Shown: positions 1 to 8,045, counted from the stretch's first letter. The stretch: 46,544 nt of DNA from Bacteroidetes bacterium UBA1947 (GCA_002336915.1 DDET01000038.1:44599-91142), one strand, 5' to 3'. Notes: a model not told the origin generated them from the letters alone. Program-made: numbers and translations.

Positions 1-124
1 GCAGGTCGGTAAAGCGGATGCGGTATATCTTGCTTTCACCAAAGTCGTCGCCAAAGCGTTCGTATAGCTTCATGGCTATGTCTTCGTAATCTCTCCAGTT
101 TATTGGTGGTTCGTAGTGGCTCAT
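1..124 (-). CDS. iscX: IscX-like Fe-S assembly protein, partial (C-terminus outside window)
   Basis: The minus strand reads from an ATG at 124 and stays open to the window edge. It gives a peptide with INWRDYEDIAMKLYERFGDD followed by a YRIRFTDL block. This matches the W-D-x(3)-IA-x(2)-L and RFTDL signature of IscX (YfhJ), a small acidic protein of about 65 residues that binds IscS and iron and modulates ISC Fe-S cluster assembly. It lies just downstream of an ISC-type ferredoxin on the same strand, the classical fdx-iscX order. The recognition rests on about 40 residues, and the tail is not visible. Confidence 0.8.
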   Translation of the reverse strand, partial: MSHYEPPINWRDYEDIAMKLYERFGDDFGESKIYRIRFTDL

Positions 125-180
125 TTTTTTGTTTTTGTACTGTTGGTAATTCTTTTCAGCGTCCGGAGTTCAATCATCTT

Positions 181-232
181 AAGATTGCTTCGTCGTGGCT
201 ACGCAGGGGCTTAGCACTCCTCGCAATGACGG
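181..232. repeat. Dispersed intergenic repeat (ATTGC...GCAAT palindromic family)
   Basis: This 52-bp block between iscX and fdx starts with AGATTGCTTCGTCGTGGCTA and ends with TCCTCGCAATGACGG. On the minus strand it begins CCGTCATTGCGAGGA, a form I recognise as a dispersed intergenic repeat common in Bacteroidota and some other phyla. The ends (ATTGC / GCAAT) are complementary. It does not look coding: the open frames that cross it are shadows. Confidence 0.6.
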
Positions 233-255
233 GTTTTGGTACTTCAACGCGTCTG

Positions 256-270
256 ACCGCGGGAAGCGGT
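256..270 (-). terminator. Short hairpin after the ferredoxin gene
   Basis: ACCGC and GCGGT pair around a five-base loop, just downstream of the fdx stop codon. No clear T-run follows on the minus strand, so this could be a weak terminator or an attenuator between fdx and iscX. Confidence 0.3.
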
Positions 271-283
271 ACTGACGCTACTT

Positions 284-619
284 TTACTCCCCGTGTATCA
301 GTGATTGGTCGGGAATGGTTACTTCCAGTTCGCCACTGCCTGCTTCCAGTATACACTGGCAGCCCAGCCTCGATGTAAGTTTAGGGTTGCGGGCACGGTC
401 TATAAAGTCTTCTTCCTTATCGCTCAGTTCGGGTACAAAGTCTTCGCCTTTCTCCAGGTATATATGACAGGTGCTGCAGGCACATACCATGCCGCAGTTG
501 TGATGCAGTTCTATATTGTTATCCAGTGCTGCTTCCAGTATGCTAAACCCGGGCTCAACATTCTCTACGGTAACAGGTTCCAGTCCTTTTTCTTCAAATT
601 TGAATTTAATGGTGTACAT
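284..619 (-). CDS. fdx: ISC-type [2Fe-2S] ferredoxin
   Basis: This 111-residue protein is an adrenodoxin-type plant-fold ferredoxin that delivers electrons for Fe-S cluster assembly. The cluster ligands are Cys42, Cys48, Cys51 and Cys87 (C-x5-C-x2-C, then C), at the same positions as in E. coli Fdx. Cys46, also conserved in the ISC subgroup, is present. The length is normal and the protein is soluble. A partial iscX follows about 160 bp downstream on the same strand, supporting an isc-type role over a general electron carrier. The other isc genes are not in the window, so they are either beyond the left edge or elsewhere. Confidence 0.92.
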   Translation of the reverse strand: MYTIKFKFEEKGLEPVTVENVEPGFSILEAALDNNIELHHNCGMVCACSTCHIYLEKGEDFVPELSDKEEDFIDRARNPKLTSRLGCQCILEAGSGELEVTIPDQSLIHGE

Positions 620-668
620 GCAGGCTATATCCTAATTTGGCGCAAAGTTAATGCTTCGAGTTCTTATC

Positions 669-1445
669 TCAGCCTTTGTTCTTATACATGTTTTCTATGG
701 ACTGCGTGATACTCTTGTAAACAGCCTGCCAGTCGGGGTGGTGGCGCAGGAGGTCGGTTTGGCCACCAATGGTGATGGTATCGTGCCTTTTGGCAGGCCC
801 GGTCTGCAATTCGACGGGGTTATGATCGGCTATGCGCTCAAAGGTTTGCTTGATTATAGGCTGTACTACAGCAAAGGGCAGTTGCTGCTCCCTGCATATC
901 TGCTCGCAGATGGCCATCAAATGGTTGATGAAATTGTTACCTATCACGGCGGAAAGGTGCATCCATTTGCGCTGGTCTCCACGGGCCTCGAAGAGCACAT
1001 CGGTAAGGCCATGGGCTATGGACTGTATATATCTTTTGGCTTTATCTGTTGTTCCCTCCCAGGCGCAGGGCACCTCGCGATGGCGGGGCAGGTTGTGCTT
1101 CAGTATGGAGTAAACGGGCCAAAGCACGGCACAATCGCGGGCAGACTGTGTGAGTACATTGATGGGTACCGAGCCGGCTGTATGCACCAGCACCGTAGTT
1201 TCGAAAGATAGCTTTTTAGCAATGGTCTCGATAGCCACGTCGGAAAGGGCAAGGAAACAGATGTCCATCTCGCCGTCCTTAATCTCGCTCAGGTATTCGT
1301 AGGGCTTTATACGCAGGTCGGTAGCCAGCTCCTCGGCATGTGCCGGGTTGCGGCCCCATACACCTGTACAGCTGTGGCCTGCCGCAGTAAGCTTTTGGGC
1401 AAGGAACCAAGCCATATTACCAGTGCCTACTATGCTGTATAACAT
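669..1445 (-). CDS. Rossmann-fold oxidoreductase-like protein with DUF2520 domain
   Basis: This 258-residue protein has an N-terminal NAD(P)-binding Rossmann fold (glycine motif GTGNMA at residues 7-12, then a beta strand with LALSD near residue 67). A helical C-terminal domain matches the DUF2520 family (HLSAVIGNNFINHL, a conserved feature of that family). The family resembles NADP-dependent oxidoreductases and ketopantoate/pyrroline carboxylate reductases, but its reaction is not established. The ATG overlaps the plsC stop as TAATG, so it is the last gene of a translationally coupled ung-plsC-DUF2520 operon. Confidence 0.85.
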   Translation of the reverse strand: MLYSIVGTGNMAWFLAQKLTAAGHSCTGVWGRNPAHAEELATDLRIKPYEYLSEIKDGEMDICFLALSDVAIETIAKKLSFETTVLVHTAGSVPINVLTQSARDCAVLWPVYSILKHNLPRHREVPCAWEGTTDKAKRYIQSIAHGLTDVLFEARGDQRKWMHLSAVIGNNFINHLMAICEQICREQQLPFAVVQPIIKQTFERIADHNPVELQTGPAKRHDTITIGGQTDLLRHHPDWQAVYKSITQSIENMYKNKG

Positions 1446-2200
1446 TATGAGTACTTTGAAAGATTGCTAACGTAGTAATCTTCCATAATATTATGAACTT
1501 TTTCTTTAAGTTCCGCTACATTATCTAAAGTGAGCCCTTTGGTAGACACAGGCTCCAGGAAGTTGAAGTAGATAGGGAGGGGACGGGCCCAAAACTTTTT
1601 ATTGTGGGGCAGTATGCGGCCTGTATTGAAGATGACGCCGGGCATTATGTCTTTCTGTGCCTTGACAGCGGTGACGAAGGCGCCATCGTAAAAGGGCTGC
1701 ATTGGCTTGCCCGATTTGTTCCGAGTGCCCTCAGGGTACAGGCAGAGGTGCAGGCCAAGGTTCAGCATTTCCTGCATTTTGGCAAAGCTTTCCCGGCGGC
1801 TGCCCTCGTTCTTGCGGTTGACCAGCACGGCGCCTGCACTATAAATAACACCGAAGAGGGGTATGCGCGCCATCTCTACCTTAGCCAGTGTTTTATTGGC
1901 ACCGGGTATCCAAGGAGAGGAAACAGGAACATCGACCAGGGAATTATGATTGGTCACCACCACATAGTTCTCGCCTTTTTTGAAGTTTTTCCGTCCACGC
2001 CTGATCACCGGGCAAAAGACCAGTGGCATAAAGACACCCATCCATATCCTGAAGGCGACATGAAGGGCTTTGGTGCAGGTGGGTTCAGGTAATTTGGAAA
2101 TGATCCAGATGGGTATGAATACAATGAGCATGGTAATGACAAAGAGTATCATACCATAGATAAAGTAAAGGTGCCCGAGGAAGTTCTTTATTGCTTTCAT
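1445..2200 (-). CDS. plsC: 1-acyl-sn-glycerol-3-phosphate acyltransferase (PlsC/LPLAT family)
   Basis: Membrane acyltransferase that adds the second acyl chain to lysophosphatidic acid in phospholipid synthesis. An N-terminal transmembrane segment (residues 8-35) precedes the catalytic HX4D motif NHNSLVD (His85, Asp90) and the acceptor-binding LYPEGTRN motif near residue 158. I place the start at the ATG at 2200: it forms TAATG with the ung stop, and an upstream in-frame ATG at 2272 would need 24 residues read through ung. The length (251 residues) is usual. Acceptor specificity within the LPLAT superfamily cannot be fixed from sequence alone. Confidence 0.88.
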   Translation of the reverse strand: MKAIKNFLGHLYFIYGMILFVITMLIVFIPIWIISKLPEPTCTKALHVAFRIWMGVFMPLVFCPVIRRGRKNFKKGENYVVVTNHNSLVDVPVSSPWIPGANKTLAKVEMARIPLFGVIYSAGAVLVNRKNEGSRRESFAKMQEMLNLGLHLCLYPEGTRNKSGKPMQPFYDGAFVTAVKAQKDIMPGVIFNTGRILPHNKKFWARPLPIYFNFLEPVSTKGLTLDNVAELKEKVHNIMEDYYVSNLSKYS

Positions 2201-2871
2201 TATAGTGACCAGTCTACCTGTTCTATGCCTTTTTGCTTCAGCCAGAAATTTGCCTTGCTGAAATGCCTGCAACCAAAAAAACCGTTGTGTGCTGATAACG
2301 GAGATGGGTGGGCGGCTGTCAAAATTAGATGTTTATCCTTATCAATCAATTCGGCCTTTGATTTTGCAAAACCGCCCCATAGCATGAATACCACATGGTC
2401 CTTATCTTTCGACAAAATGCGAATCACATCGTCGGTAAAATGATGCCATCCTATTTTGCTGTGTGACATTGGTTTATGTGCTTCTACCGTTAGTGACGCA
2501 TTAAGAAGGAGGACGCCCTGTTTGGCCCACTTTTCAAGGTAGCCATGGTTGGGTATGGGCAGGTTGAGGTCGGTATGGAGCTCCTTGAAAATATTAACCA
2601 GCGAGGGTGGTGGGGGCACTCCGGGAGGTACCGAAAAGCTAAGGCCATGCGCCTGGCCGGGACCATGATAAGGGTCCTGGCCCAGTATTACCACCTTCAC
2701 CTCATCAAAGGGCGTTGTATTGAATGCATTAAAAATATAGGGGCCGGGAGGATAGACCGTTTTGCCTGCAGCTTTTTCGGCTTTCAGGAAGGTGGCTATA
2801 TCCTCGAAATATGGCTTGCTGAACTCCTCTTTAAGTTCTGCCTTCCAGCTTGCTTCTATTTTTACGTTCAT
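2200..2871 (-). CDS. ung: Uracil-DNA glycosylase, family 1
   Basis: Excises uracil from DNA, starting base-excision repair. The 223-residue protein contains the water-activating motif GQDPYHGPGQAHGLSFSV (Asp66, His69), the LLLNASLTV uracil-binding strand, and the HPSPLSAHNGFFG minor-groove intercalation loop near residue 187. All family 1 hallmarks are intact and the length is normal. It is the first gene of a minus-strand operon and overlaps plsC by one base (TAATG). Confidence 0.96.
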   Translation of the reverse strand: MNVKIEASWKAELKEEFSKPYFEDIATFLKAEKAAGKTVYPPGPYIFNAFNTTPFDEVKVVILGQDPYHGPGQAHGLSFSVPPGVPPPPSLVNIFKELHTDLNLPIPNHGYLEKWAKQGVLLLNASLTVEAHKPMSHSKIGWHHFTDDVIRILSKDKDHVVFMLWGGFAKSKAELIDKDKHLILTAAHPSPLSAHNGFFGCRHFSKANFWLKQKGIEQVDWSL

Positions 2872-2991
2872 ACAGGAGGTAAAAATATTGCTTTTAGTAA
2901 CACCTAGCTTGGGCTGTGCGAAATTATTCAGGCAATCAAAATAGTGAATTACCGGGTTTGTTCATTTCTGGGAATTGGGCAAGACGACATT

Positions 2992-3077
2992 CAACCCTTC
3001 CAGGGTTGTAAGGAGCGTGGCTGTGTGGGTCCCCGGATTTCATCCGGGGCTATTCATATTAAATCCCTCTGGGATTT
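2992..3077. repeat. Three consecutive short hairpins, Bacteroidota dispersed-repeat type
   Basis: Three perfect palindromes with 3-base loops follow one another: CAACCCT/AGGGTTG (2992-3008), CCCCGGAT/ATCCGGGG (3031-3049) and AAATCCC/GGGATTT (3061-3077). They fill the gap between ung and the next gene (2872-3112), where I see no coding capacity. They resemble the dispersed hairpin units found between genes in many Bacteroidota, and similar GTCCC/GGGAC units occur at 46428-46494. Confidence 0.65.
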
Positions 3078-3112
3078 CCCCAAATTCAAATTAAATAGCA
3101 ATTGGGATAATA

Positions 3113-3832
3113 TTACTGCTTGCCATGTGGTTTGTAACGTGGGTTATTGTAGTTCTCGTCGGTTTTTGGTTGCGGTTTCTTTTCGGCGGCAGGTGCTACG
3201 TAGCGGGGATTGGTGGTGTTGGGCTGTGCATTGCTGCTATTACTTTTCTGGTAAGGCTTATAAGCGGGTGGTGGTGTAGTTGTATTTTTTTGTTGACCGT
3301 TCTTATCGATATAGCGGGGATTGTTGTACCTGTTGTCGGAGGGTACGGTGCCTTGTTGCTCGCTAAGCTCTTTTTTGACAGTGGCGGGTTGGAGTATGGT
3401 GAAGCTGCTACACAAAGTTTCATGTTTTAAGCGCTGCGACAATACAACAAGATAAACGTCTGTCTTTTCGGGTATGAAGGAGAATATGATGTAGTTGGGG
3501 TCGTTCTTTTTCATTTCCTTGCCGCCTATCTTTTTATCCTCGCCATCGAAAAGTTCCAGGGTAATATCGGTAGCGAGGGGGCTTCCCACAAATATCATCT
3601 GGTACATAACGCCTTTATTAAGCTGCACGGCTACAGGGTAAGGTTGTGCGGATTCCATACTGATGTTGGCGTCTTTATAGGATTCCATACCATGCTTGGT
3701 AAAACCTAATTTCAGGTCTTCGGCCTGCATCCGGATGGGCTTGTCAATACAACCAATTACAGCCTGCTGCTGTGCCATAGCGCTGCCCGAAAGAATAATA
3801 GAAACTATAAAAGCTATAAGAATGGACCTCAT
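3113..3832 (-). CDS. Secreted protein of unknown function with NPRY-containing tail
   Basis: The function is not recognised. The 239-residue protein has a classical signal peptide (MRSILIAFIVSIILSGSAMA, cleaved before QQQ). A beta-rich globular region (about 25-150) carries two cysteines that could form a disulfide. A low-complexity Pro/Asn/Gln/Lys tail carries the motif NPRY three times (NNPRYIDK, TNPRYVAP, NNPRYKPH). There is no lipobox and no type IX sorting domain, so a periplasmic location is likely. It stands alone between two hairpin-rich or short intergenic stretches. The start is the only Met that gives a full signal peptide. Confidence 0.75.
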   Translation of the reverse strand: MRSILIAFIVSIILSGSAMAQQQAVIGCIDKPIRMQAEDLKLGFTKHGMESYKDANISMESAQPYPVAVQLNKGVMYQMIFVGSPLATDITLELFDGEDKKIGGKEMKKNDPNYIIFSFIPEKTDVYLVVLSQRLKHETLCSSFTILQPATVKKELSEQQGTVPSDNRYNNPRYIDKNGQQKNTTTPPPAYKPYQKSNSSNAQPNTTNPRYVAPAAEKKPQPKTDENYNNPRYKPHGKQ

Positions 3833-3924
3833 TATATTAAAATTAATGATACGAAGATAGAGCGGAAAAAATACTTTGCGGTATATAAGGGGCTGATTAA
3901 CGTATGTTTAACCAATTGCCGGGC

Positions 3925-4536
3925 TTACATTATATCGAGCTCAAGGAGCTTTTCGCCCATAAGATAGCCATCGAGATGGTCATAAACGCTTACAGGCCCA
4001 ACGCCGGCTGGTGTACCGGTGAATATCAGGTCGCCAATGTTCAATGTGAAGAACTTTGAGGCGTAGGCCACGATCTTGTTGATATTAAAGATCATGTCCC
4101 TTGTATTACCGTGCTGCACTGTATTTTCATTCAGCTTCAACTCAAAATCCAGCTGGTTTATGTTCATTTCCGGTGTTATGGGGATGAAGCGGCCCACTGC
4201 TGCGCTGCCATCAAAGGCCTTGGCTATCTCCCATGGCAGGCCCTTGGTCTTTTGCTTCTGCTGCAGGTCGCGGGCGGTAAAGTCAAGGCCCACGGTAACT
4301 TCATCGTAATATTTAGAGGCAAATTTGTCCTGTATGTATTTGCCATTCTTGCACAAGCGCACCACTACTTCGCATTCATAATGCAGGTCGTCTGTAAATT
4401 CGGGATAATATAAAGGCTTTTCCGGCAGGAGCAGGGCAGTCTTGGGCTTCATGAAAAGAACGGGCTCGGTAGGTACCTCGTTATTTAGTTCCTTTGCATG
4501 TTCGCTGTAATTTCGGCCGATACATATTATTTTCAT
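3925..4536 (-). CDS. Fumarylacetoacetate hydrolase-family protein (FAHD1-like acylpyruvase/oxaloacetate decarboxylase)
   Basis: A 203-residue single-domain member of the FAH superfamily, which cleaves C-C bonds in acylpyruvates or decarboxylates oxaloacetate with Mg2+. The opening MKIICIGRNYSEHAKEL, the metal-binding HYECEVVVRL glutamates, VGLDFTARDLQ and KAFDGSAAVG all match. The IFTGTPAGVGPV segment near the C-terminus is the family signature. I prefer the ATG at 4536 over one six codons upstream because it starts directly with the conserved first strand. It is divergent from the thioesterase gene across 22 bp. The precise substrate is unknown. Confidence 0.88.
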   Translation of the reverse strand: MKIICIGRNYSEHAKELNNEVPTEPVLFMKPKTALLLPEKPLYYPEFTDDLHYECEVVVRLCKNGKYIQDKFASKYYDEVTVGLDFTARDLQQKQKTKGLPWEIAKAFDGSAAVGRFIPITPEMNINQLDFELKLNENTVQHGNTRDMIFNINKIVAYASKFFTLNIGDLIFTGTPAGVGPVSVYDHLDGYLMGEKLLELDIM

Positions 4537-4558
4537 AGAACGAAAAAAGACCATTGAT

Positions 4559-4996
4559 ATGGGCCGTGTAAAAATAAAGTTTCCTGATCAAAAACCCTTG
4601 CATATTAGCAGTATTCCTGTGCGGATATCGGATATAAATTATGGTAATCACCTGGGCAATGACTCGCTGCTATCGGTAATACATGAAAGCCGGATGCAAA
4701 TGCTGGCGCAATGGGGCTACGATGAGCTGCACGCGGGAGGGGTAGCCCTCATAATGGCCGATGTAATGATCGCATACCGGGGAGAGGCCTTTTATGGGGA
4801 CGTCTTGAGCGTAAGCCTGTTTGCAGAGGAACTCACGGGCCATTCGTTCGATCTGCTGTATCAAATTACTACCGAGCGGGAAGGAAATGTGATAGACATA
4901 GCCCATGCAAAAACGGGCATGATCACCTTTGACTATGGAACGCGGAAAATAATACCGATGACGAATGAACTCAAAAATCGATTAACAGGGAAATAG
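4559..4996 (+). CDS. Acyl-CoA thioesterase, hotdog fold (4-hydroxybenzoyl-CoA thioesterase-like)
   Basis: The 145-residue single hotdog domain contains the segment VRISDINYGNHLGNDSLL, the counterpart of the D-x-D/N-x-x-G-H-x-x-N active-site region of the YbgC/4HBT family. The later RGEAFYGDVLSVSL strand also fits. It likely hydrolyses short or aryl acyl-CoA thioesters in the cytosol. It directly precedes a small CWC protein with no spacer (stop at 4996, next ATG at 4997), so the two are probably co-transcribed. The physiological substrate cannot be deduced. Confidence 0.82.
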   Translation: MGRVKIKFPDQKPLHISSIPVRISDINYGNHLGNDSLLSVIHESRMQMLAQWGYDELHAGGVALIMADVMIAYRGEAFYGDVLSVSLFAEELTGHSFDLLYQITTEREGNVIDIAHAKTGMITFDYGTRKIIPMTNELKNRLTGK

Positions 4997-5185
4997 ATGC
5001 CGGCAAAAGAAAACAAATATTGCGAGCGATGTAAGGCAAGCTTTGAGTGCATGCCGGACAATATAACCGAATGCCAGTGCTTTGGGGTAACGCTAAGTGA
5101 TGCTGCGAAAGAGCATATTGCAGTGCGCTACGAAGATTGTCTTTGCAGAAACTGCCTGCTGGAGATAAATAAAGAAACTGCTTAG
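4997..5185 (+). CDS. Small cysteine-rich CWC-family protein
   Basis: This 62-residue protein has eight cysteines in CxxC-like pairs: CERC (9-12), C18, CQC (27-29), and CLCRNC near residues 48-53. This fits the bacterial cysteine-rich CWC family, presumed zinc-binding and of unknown role. It starts right after the thioesterase stop codon. Its stop overlaps the convergent cyclase gene by four bases. Confidence 0.75.
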   Translation: MPAKENKYCERCKASFECMPDNITECQCFGVTLSDAAKEHIAVRYEDCLCRNCLLEINKETA

Positions 5186-6531
5186 GCCTTGCCTTCTACA
5201 AAATACATGTCTATCTCGCCTTTGTTCTTTGCCTGTATTTTGCCGCGGTAGGTACAGGTGAACTTATCTTTCACTAGTTCGTAAGTAGTCCCACTGATGT
5301 TGATCTTTCCCTCTTCGCAACTGCTTTCCATCCTTGAGGCGATGTTGACGGTGTCGCCCCAGATATCATAAGCGAATTTTTTAAGGCCTACAATGCCGGC
5401 CACTACTGAGCCTGTGTGTACGCCGATCCTTGTTTCAAATACCTGCTTACCTGCTGCGGCAAGTTCAGCGTTGTGGTGACGCATGAAGTCCTGTATCTCG
5501 AGACAGGCCTCTACTACCTGCGAGGCGTGTACCTGGTTGACCACAGGCAGGCCGCTCACAGCCATATAGCTATCGCCGATGGTCTTTATTTTCTCAATCT
5601 CGTATTTACCTATGATGTTGTCAAAGGCCTTGAAGCAGACATCTATTTCATGCACCAGCTCTTCAGGCGTAAGCTTCTCGGATATTTGTGTGAAGCCTTT
5701 GAAGTCTGTGAACATAACGGTTACGTTCTGAAACATCCTTGCTTCGCTTTTGCCGTGTTCTTTCAGTTCCTGCGCTATCTCGTAGGGGAGAATGTTCAGT
5801 AATAGCTCCTGGTAGCGTTCTTTTTCCTTGGTCACCACCATTGTTTCGTGCTCCTGCATCTCAAGGCGTTGTTCTATTTTGGCTTGCTCTATAGCGTGCT
5901 CGGCATTTGCCAGTTCGCGGGTTTGTGCCTCGATGATAATTTGAGAGCGGTTTACCGATATGGTAAAATACAGGGACCATAACGTAAAGAAGCCAAAGGC
6001 GAGGAGGATATTGAGTATATCAAATGTATGCAATGCAGCAGGCGCAATGTGGTACAAGGGCTCTGTCTTCCTGATGAATAGCTCTATATACAAATAGCCG
6101 AGGGCTGCAAAGCTGAGCAGCAACCATTTCCAGACGAGATTTGCCTTTGGTATTAAAAAGGGGAATATGGCTGCCACGGGGATGAAGTATTGAAAACCTG
6201 CATCCCAGCCTAATAGCTTAGTTGCTATTACCTGATGCGCTACCAACTCGAACAAAGAGATGGTCATGCTAAGCATATGGTGTGCCCGGCGGTTAAGTAT
6301 TATTGAGATGACATAAAGTAGAATGCCGACGATCTGTATATATGCGAGCGGGTAAACCTTAAGGGCATAAAAAACGAACATCCAGGTGAAATGGGTGGCC
6401 CATGCCAGTGTGTGGGCAAGGTTCAAAAGCATATAGAACCTGTAATTGACAAGCTTTATCGCCTTTGGCGGAGTGTCAAAGTGCAGGTAAAGCTGCCTAA
6501 CTTTATCTATAATGTATTCAATTGGTTTCAC
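5182..6531 (-). CDS. Membrane-bound class III adenylate/guanylate cyclase
   Basis: The 449-residue protein has about six transmembrane helices in residues 25-200 (7TMR/MASE-like membrane sensor region, not assigned to a named family). A coiled coil follows (about 200-255), then a class III cyclase domain (about 265-449). Both metal-binding aspartates are visible in VTVMFTDFKGF and KTIGDSYMAV. The Lys in EKIKTIGD and the Asp in AYDIWGDTVNIASRME favour ATP over GTP. It would make cAMP in response to a membrane signal. The gene is convergent with the CWC gene, with stops overlapping by four bases. Confidence 0.9.
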   Translation of the reverse strand: MKPIEYIIDKVRQLYLHFDTPPKAIKLVNYRFYMLLNLAHTLAWATHFTWMFVFYALKVYPLAYIQIVGILLYVISIILNRRAHHMLSMTISLFELVAHQVIATKLLGWDAGFQYFIPVAAIFPFLIPKANLVWKWLLLSFAALGYLYIELFIRKTEPLYHIAPAALHTFDILNILLAFGFFTLWSLYFTISVNRSQIIIEAQTRELANAEHAIEQAKIEQRLEMQEHETMVVTKEKERYQELLLNILPYEIAQELKEHGKSEARMFQNVTVMFTDFKGFTQISEKLTPEELVHEIDVCFKAFDNIIGKYEIEKIKTIGDSYMAVSGLPVVNQVHASQVVEACLEIQDFMRHHNAELAAAGKQVFETRIGVHTGSVVAGIVGLKKFAYDIWGDTVNIASRMESSCEEGKINISGTTYELVKDKFTCTYRGKIQAKNKGEIDMYFVEGKA

Positions 6532-6648
6532 TGTCGGTTGTGGGACGGAGCGCCAAGTTACAAAAGAAAGCTACATATGTAATTAGCTTTTTAATAGGAA
6601 AGCGGGTAAAAAATGTGATCTACTGCATTAAAATTTGAAGATTTTCTC

Positions 6649-6656
6649 TACCTTTG
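6649..6656 (+). promoter_or_regulatory. Bacteroidota -7 promoter element for tRNA-Met
   Basis: TACCTTTG matches the Bacteroidota -7 consensus TAnnTTTG and ends 10 bp before the mature tRNA 5' end. A clean -33 TTTG at the usual distance is not evident: the nearest TTTG, at 6634, is too close. Confidence 0.45.
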
Positions 6657-6666
6657 CCGACCATTT

Positions 6667-6740
6667 GGCGAGGTAGCTCAGGTGGTTAGAGCACAGGATT
6701 CATAACCCTGAGGTCGGGAGTTCAAGTCTCCTCCTCGCTA
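6667..6740 (+). tRNA. tRNA-Met (anticodon CAT)
   Basis: A 74-nt cloverleaf. Acceptor GGCGAGG pairs with CCTCGCT (G1-U72 wobble), D-stem GCTC pairs with GAGC, and the anticodon loop is TTCATAA (CAT at 6701-6703). T-stem GGGAG pairs with CTCCT around TTCAAGT, and the discriminator is A6740. CCA is not encoded. The normal acceptor pairing speaks against an initiator. A tRNA-Ile2 read through lysidine cannot be fully excluded. Its 3' half is the integration target of the island that follows. Confidence 0.95.
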
Positions 6741-6741
6741 C
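6694..6741 (+). repeat. attL: left 48-bp direct repeat (within tRNA-Met)
   Basis: Identical over 48 bp to 26619-26666. It runs from the anticodon stem to one base after the discriminator, the usual crossover zone for tyrosine recombinases that use tRNA genes. Confidence 0.93.
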
Positions 6742-6746
6742 ACAGT

Positions 6747-6773
6747 AAAATAGCCCCTTTCAGGGGTTATTTT
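6747..6773 (+). terminator. Hairpin terminator after tRNA-Met (island side)
   Basis: AAAATAGCCCC pairs with GGGGTTATTTT around TTTCA (11-bp stem, one G-U). The A/T-rich flanks give a T-run, so it can stop transcription leaving the tRNA and may insulate the island. Confidence 0.7.
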
Positions 6774-6779
6774 CATTTA

Positions 6780-6812
6780 AGGAAAAACCGGCAGTACAAC
6801 TATAGTACAACA
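6780..6812. promoter_or_regulatory. Left-end paired repeats (putative integrase arm-type sites)
   Basis: CAGTACAACT (6792-6801) and TAGTACAACA (6803-6812) repeat with an 11-bp period. The same pair, with the same period and orientation, lies at 26498-26518 next to the integrase promoter at the other end. AGGAAAAACCG (6780-6790) is matched in inverted orientation at 26523-26533. Sharing between both ends suggests recombinase or accessory-factor binding. Confidence 0.5.
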
Positions 6813-6918
6813 AATAGCCTCCTTCGTAATACCTTCTGGAGTTGACAAGTTCGCGCATTGAGTGTATTAAGCTGATGATAATCCTTATATTTAATGTATA
6901 AACACCCCACAGGTTACT

Positions 6919-8037
6919 ATGGCAAGATCCAAAAAGGGAGCATCCCCAAAAAAAGCAGCAAAAAAATCAGTCGCAAAGAAAAAATCAGTCGCAAAGAAAA
7001 AATCAGAAGCGGAGAAAAAACCTGTAGCACTTAAGCGTTCCTATCCCAGCAGATCATTAGAGGATGCTTTATTAATAGCTATAAAGATTAAGGAGTATAA
7101 TGGAGGGAATGCTTGGGCACCAAATGAAGTTGCAACTGCTCTTGGCTCTACACCCAAAAGTAGCACCTTTTATTATTGGACAGCTGCTGCTAGAGATTAC
7201 GGCGTTACGGAAGGTACGCGAGATACGGCTGAAATAAAATTGACGGAATTAGGACGGAAAATAGTTTACGCTCCAGCACCTGAGGACGAGCAAAAAGCAA
7301 AAGTTGAAGCTTTCTTTAGCATTAAGGTTTTTAAAGATGTCTTTGATTATTACGGCGGAAGTAATCTTCCAGAATTAAAATATTTATCAAATACTTTAGA
7401 AAGTAATTTTGGGCTTGATCCACAGTTGCATTCTGAGTTTATAGATATCTTCAAAGCTAATTGCGCATTTTTAAATTTGACTACTGGAAGTCCAGGCGCA
7501 TCAAAAGAAAGCGGACAAGTTAATAATTCTTCATTTACACGCATAATTGCCGAACCGGCTACGGGGAAGAGCAATCTTAAAATATTTGTGGCATTACCAT
7601 TTATCGAACGAAACTCAGAAAGACCTACAGGTTTTTTTAGTGAAGTACTCAATAATCTGATAGTACCTGCCGCTACTGGTGCTGGGTTTAAAGTGGAAAC
7701 GGCTAACCAGCAAGGTACAGATATTATCCAATCAACGATAATTAATGAGTTGCTGGAGGCTGATCTAGTATTAGCTGATTTAACCGATCATAACCCCAAT
7801 GTGCTTTTTGAATTAGGTCTGCGCATGGCTCTGGACAAACCTGTGGTAATCATAAAAGCCAAAGGAACAAAAGGGATTTTTGACGTTGATAGCATGATGC
7901 GATATTATGAGTACGACGCCAATCTTTGGCGATCAACCCTTGAAAAGGATTTACCTGGCCTCCAAGAACACATTCAAGCAACTTGGGATAAAAAAGATAG
8001 TCAAGCTTCATACATAAGCATACTTACACGCAAATAA
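6919..8037 (+). CDS. Nucleoside 2-deoxyribosyltransferase/TIR-like protein with winged-helix region and H1-like lysine tail
   Basis: This 372-residue protein has three parts. Residues 1-40 are a Lys/Ala tail with near-repeats of SVAKKK, like bacterial histone-H1-type tails. Residues about 43-190 form a helical/winged-helix-like region (SLEDALLIAIKIKEYNGGN, TELGRKIVY). Residues about 218-345 form a deoxyribosyltransferase-like or TIR-like Rossmann domain with KIFVALPF and ADLTDHNPNVLFELGLRMAL. Glu298 of the FELG motif sits where the catalytic Glu of NDT enzymes lies. I infer base-exchange or NAD(P)/nucleotide glycosidase activity, possibly as a defence effector, with the tail binding nucleic acid. 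It is the first gene inside attL and is followed closely by an HTH gene. Confidence 0.6.
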   Translation: MARSKKGASPKKAAKKSVAKKKSVAKKKSEAEKKPVALKRSYPSRSLEDALLIAIKIKEYNGGNAWAPNEVATALGSTPKSSTFYYWTAAARDYGVTEGTRDTAEIKLTELGRKIVYAPAPEDEQKAKVEAFFSIKVFKDVFDYYGGSNLPELKYLSNTLESNFGLDPQLHSEFIDIFKANCAFLNLTTGSPGASKESGQVNNSSFTRIIAEPATGKSNLKIFVALPFIERNSERPTGFFSEVLNNLIVPAATGAGFKVETANQQGTDIIQSTIINELLEADLVLADLTDHNPNVLFELGLRMALDKPVVIIKAKGTKGIFDVDSMMRYYEYDANLWRSTLEKDLPGLQEHIQATWDKKDSQASYISILTRK

Positions 8038-8045
8038 TCACTTGA

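Noticed and set aside
103..378. 91-codon plus-strand frame over the iscX-fdx gap
   Set aside because: It crosses a dispersed repeat and the antisense of fdx; no domain or plausible start context.
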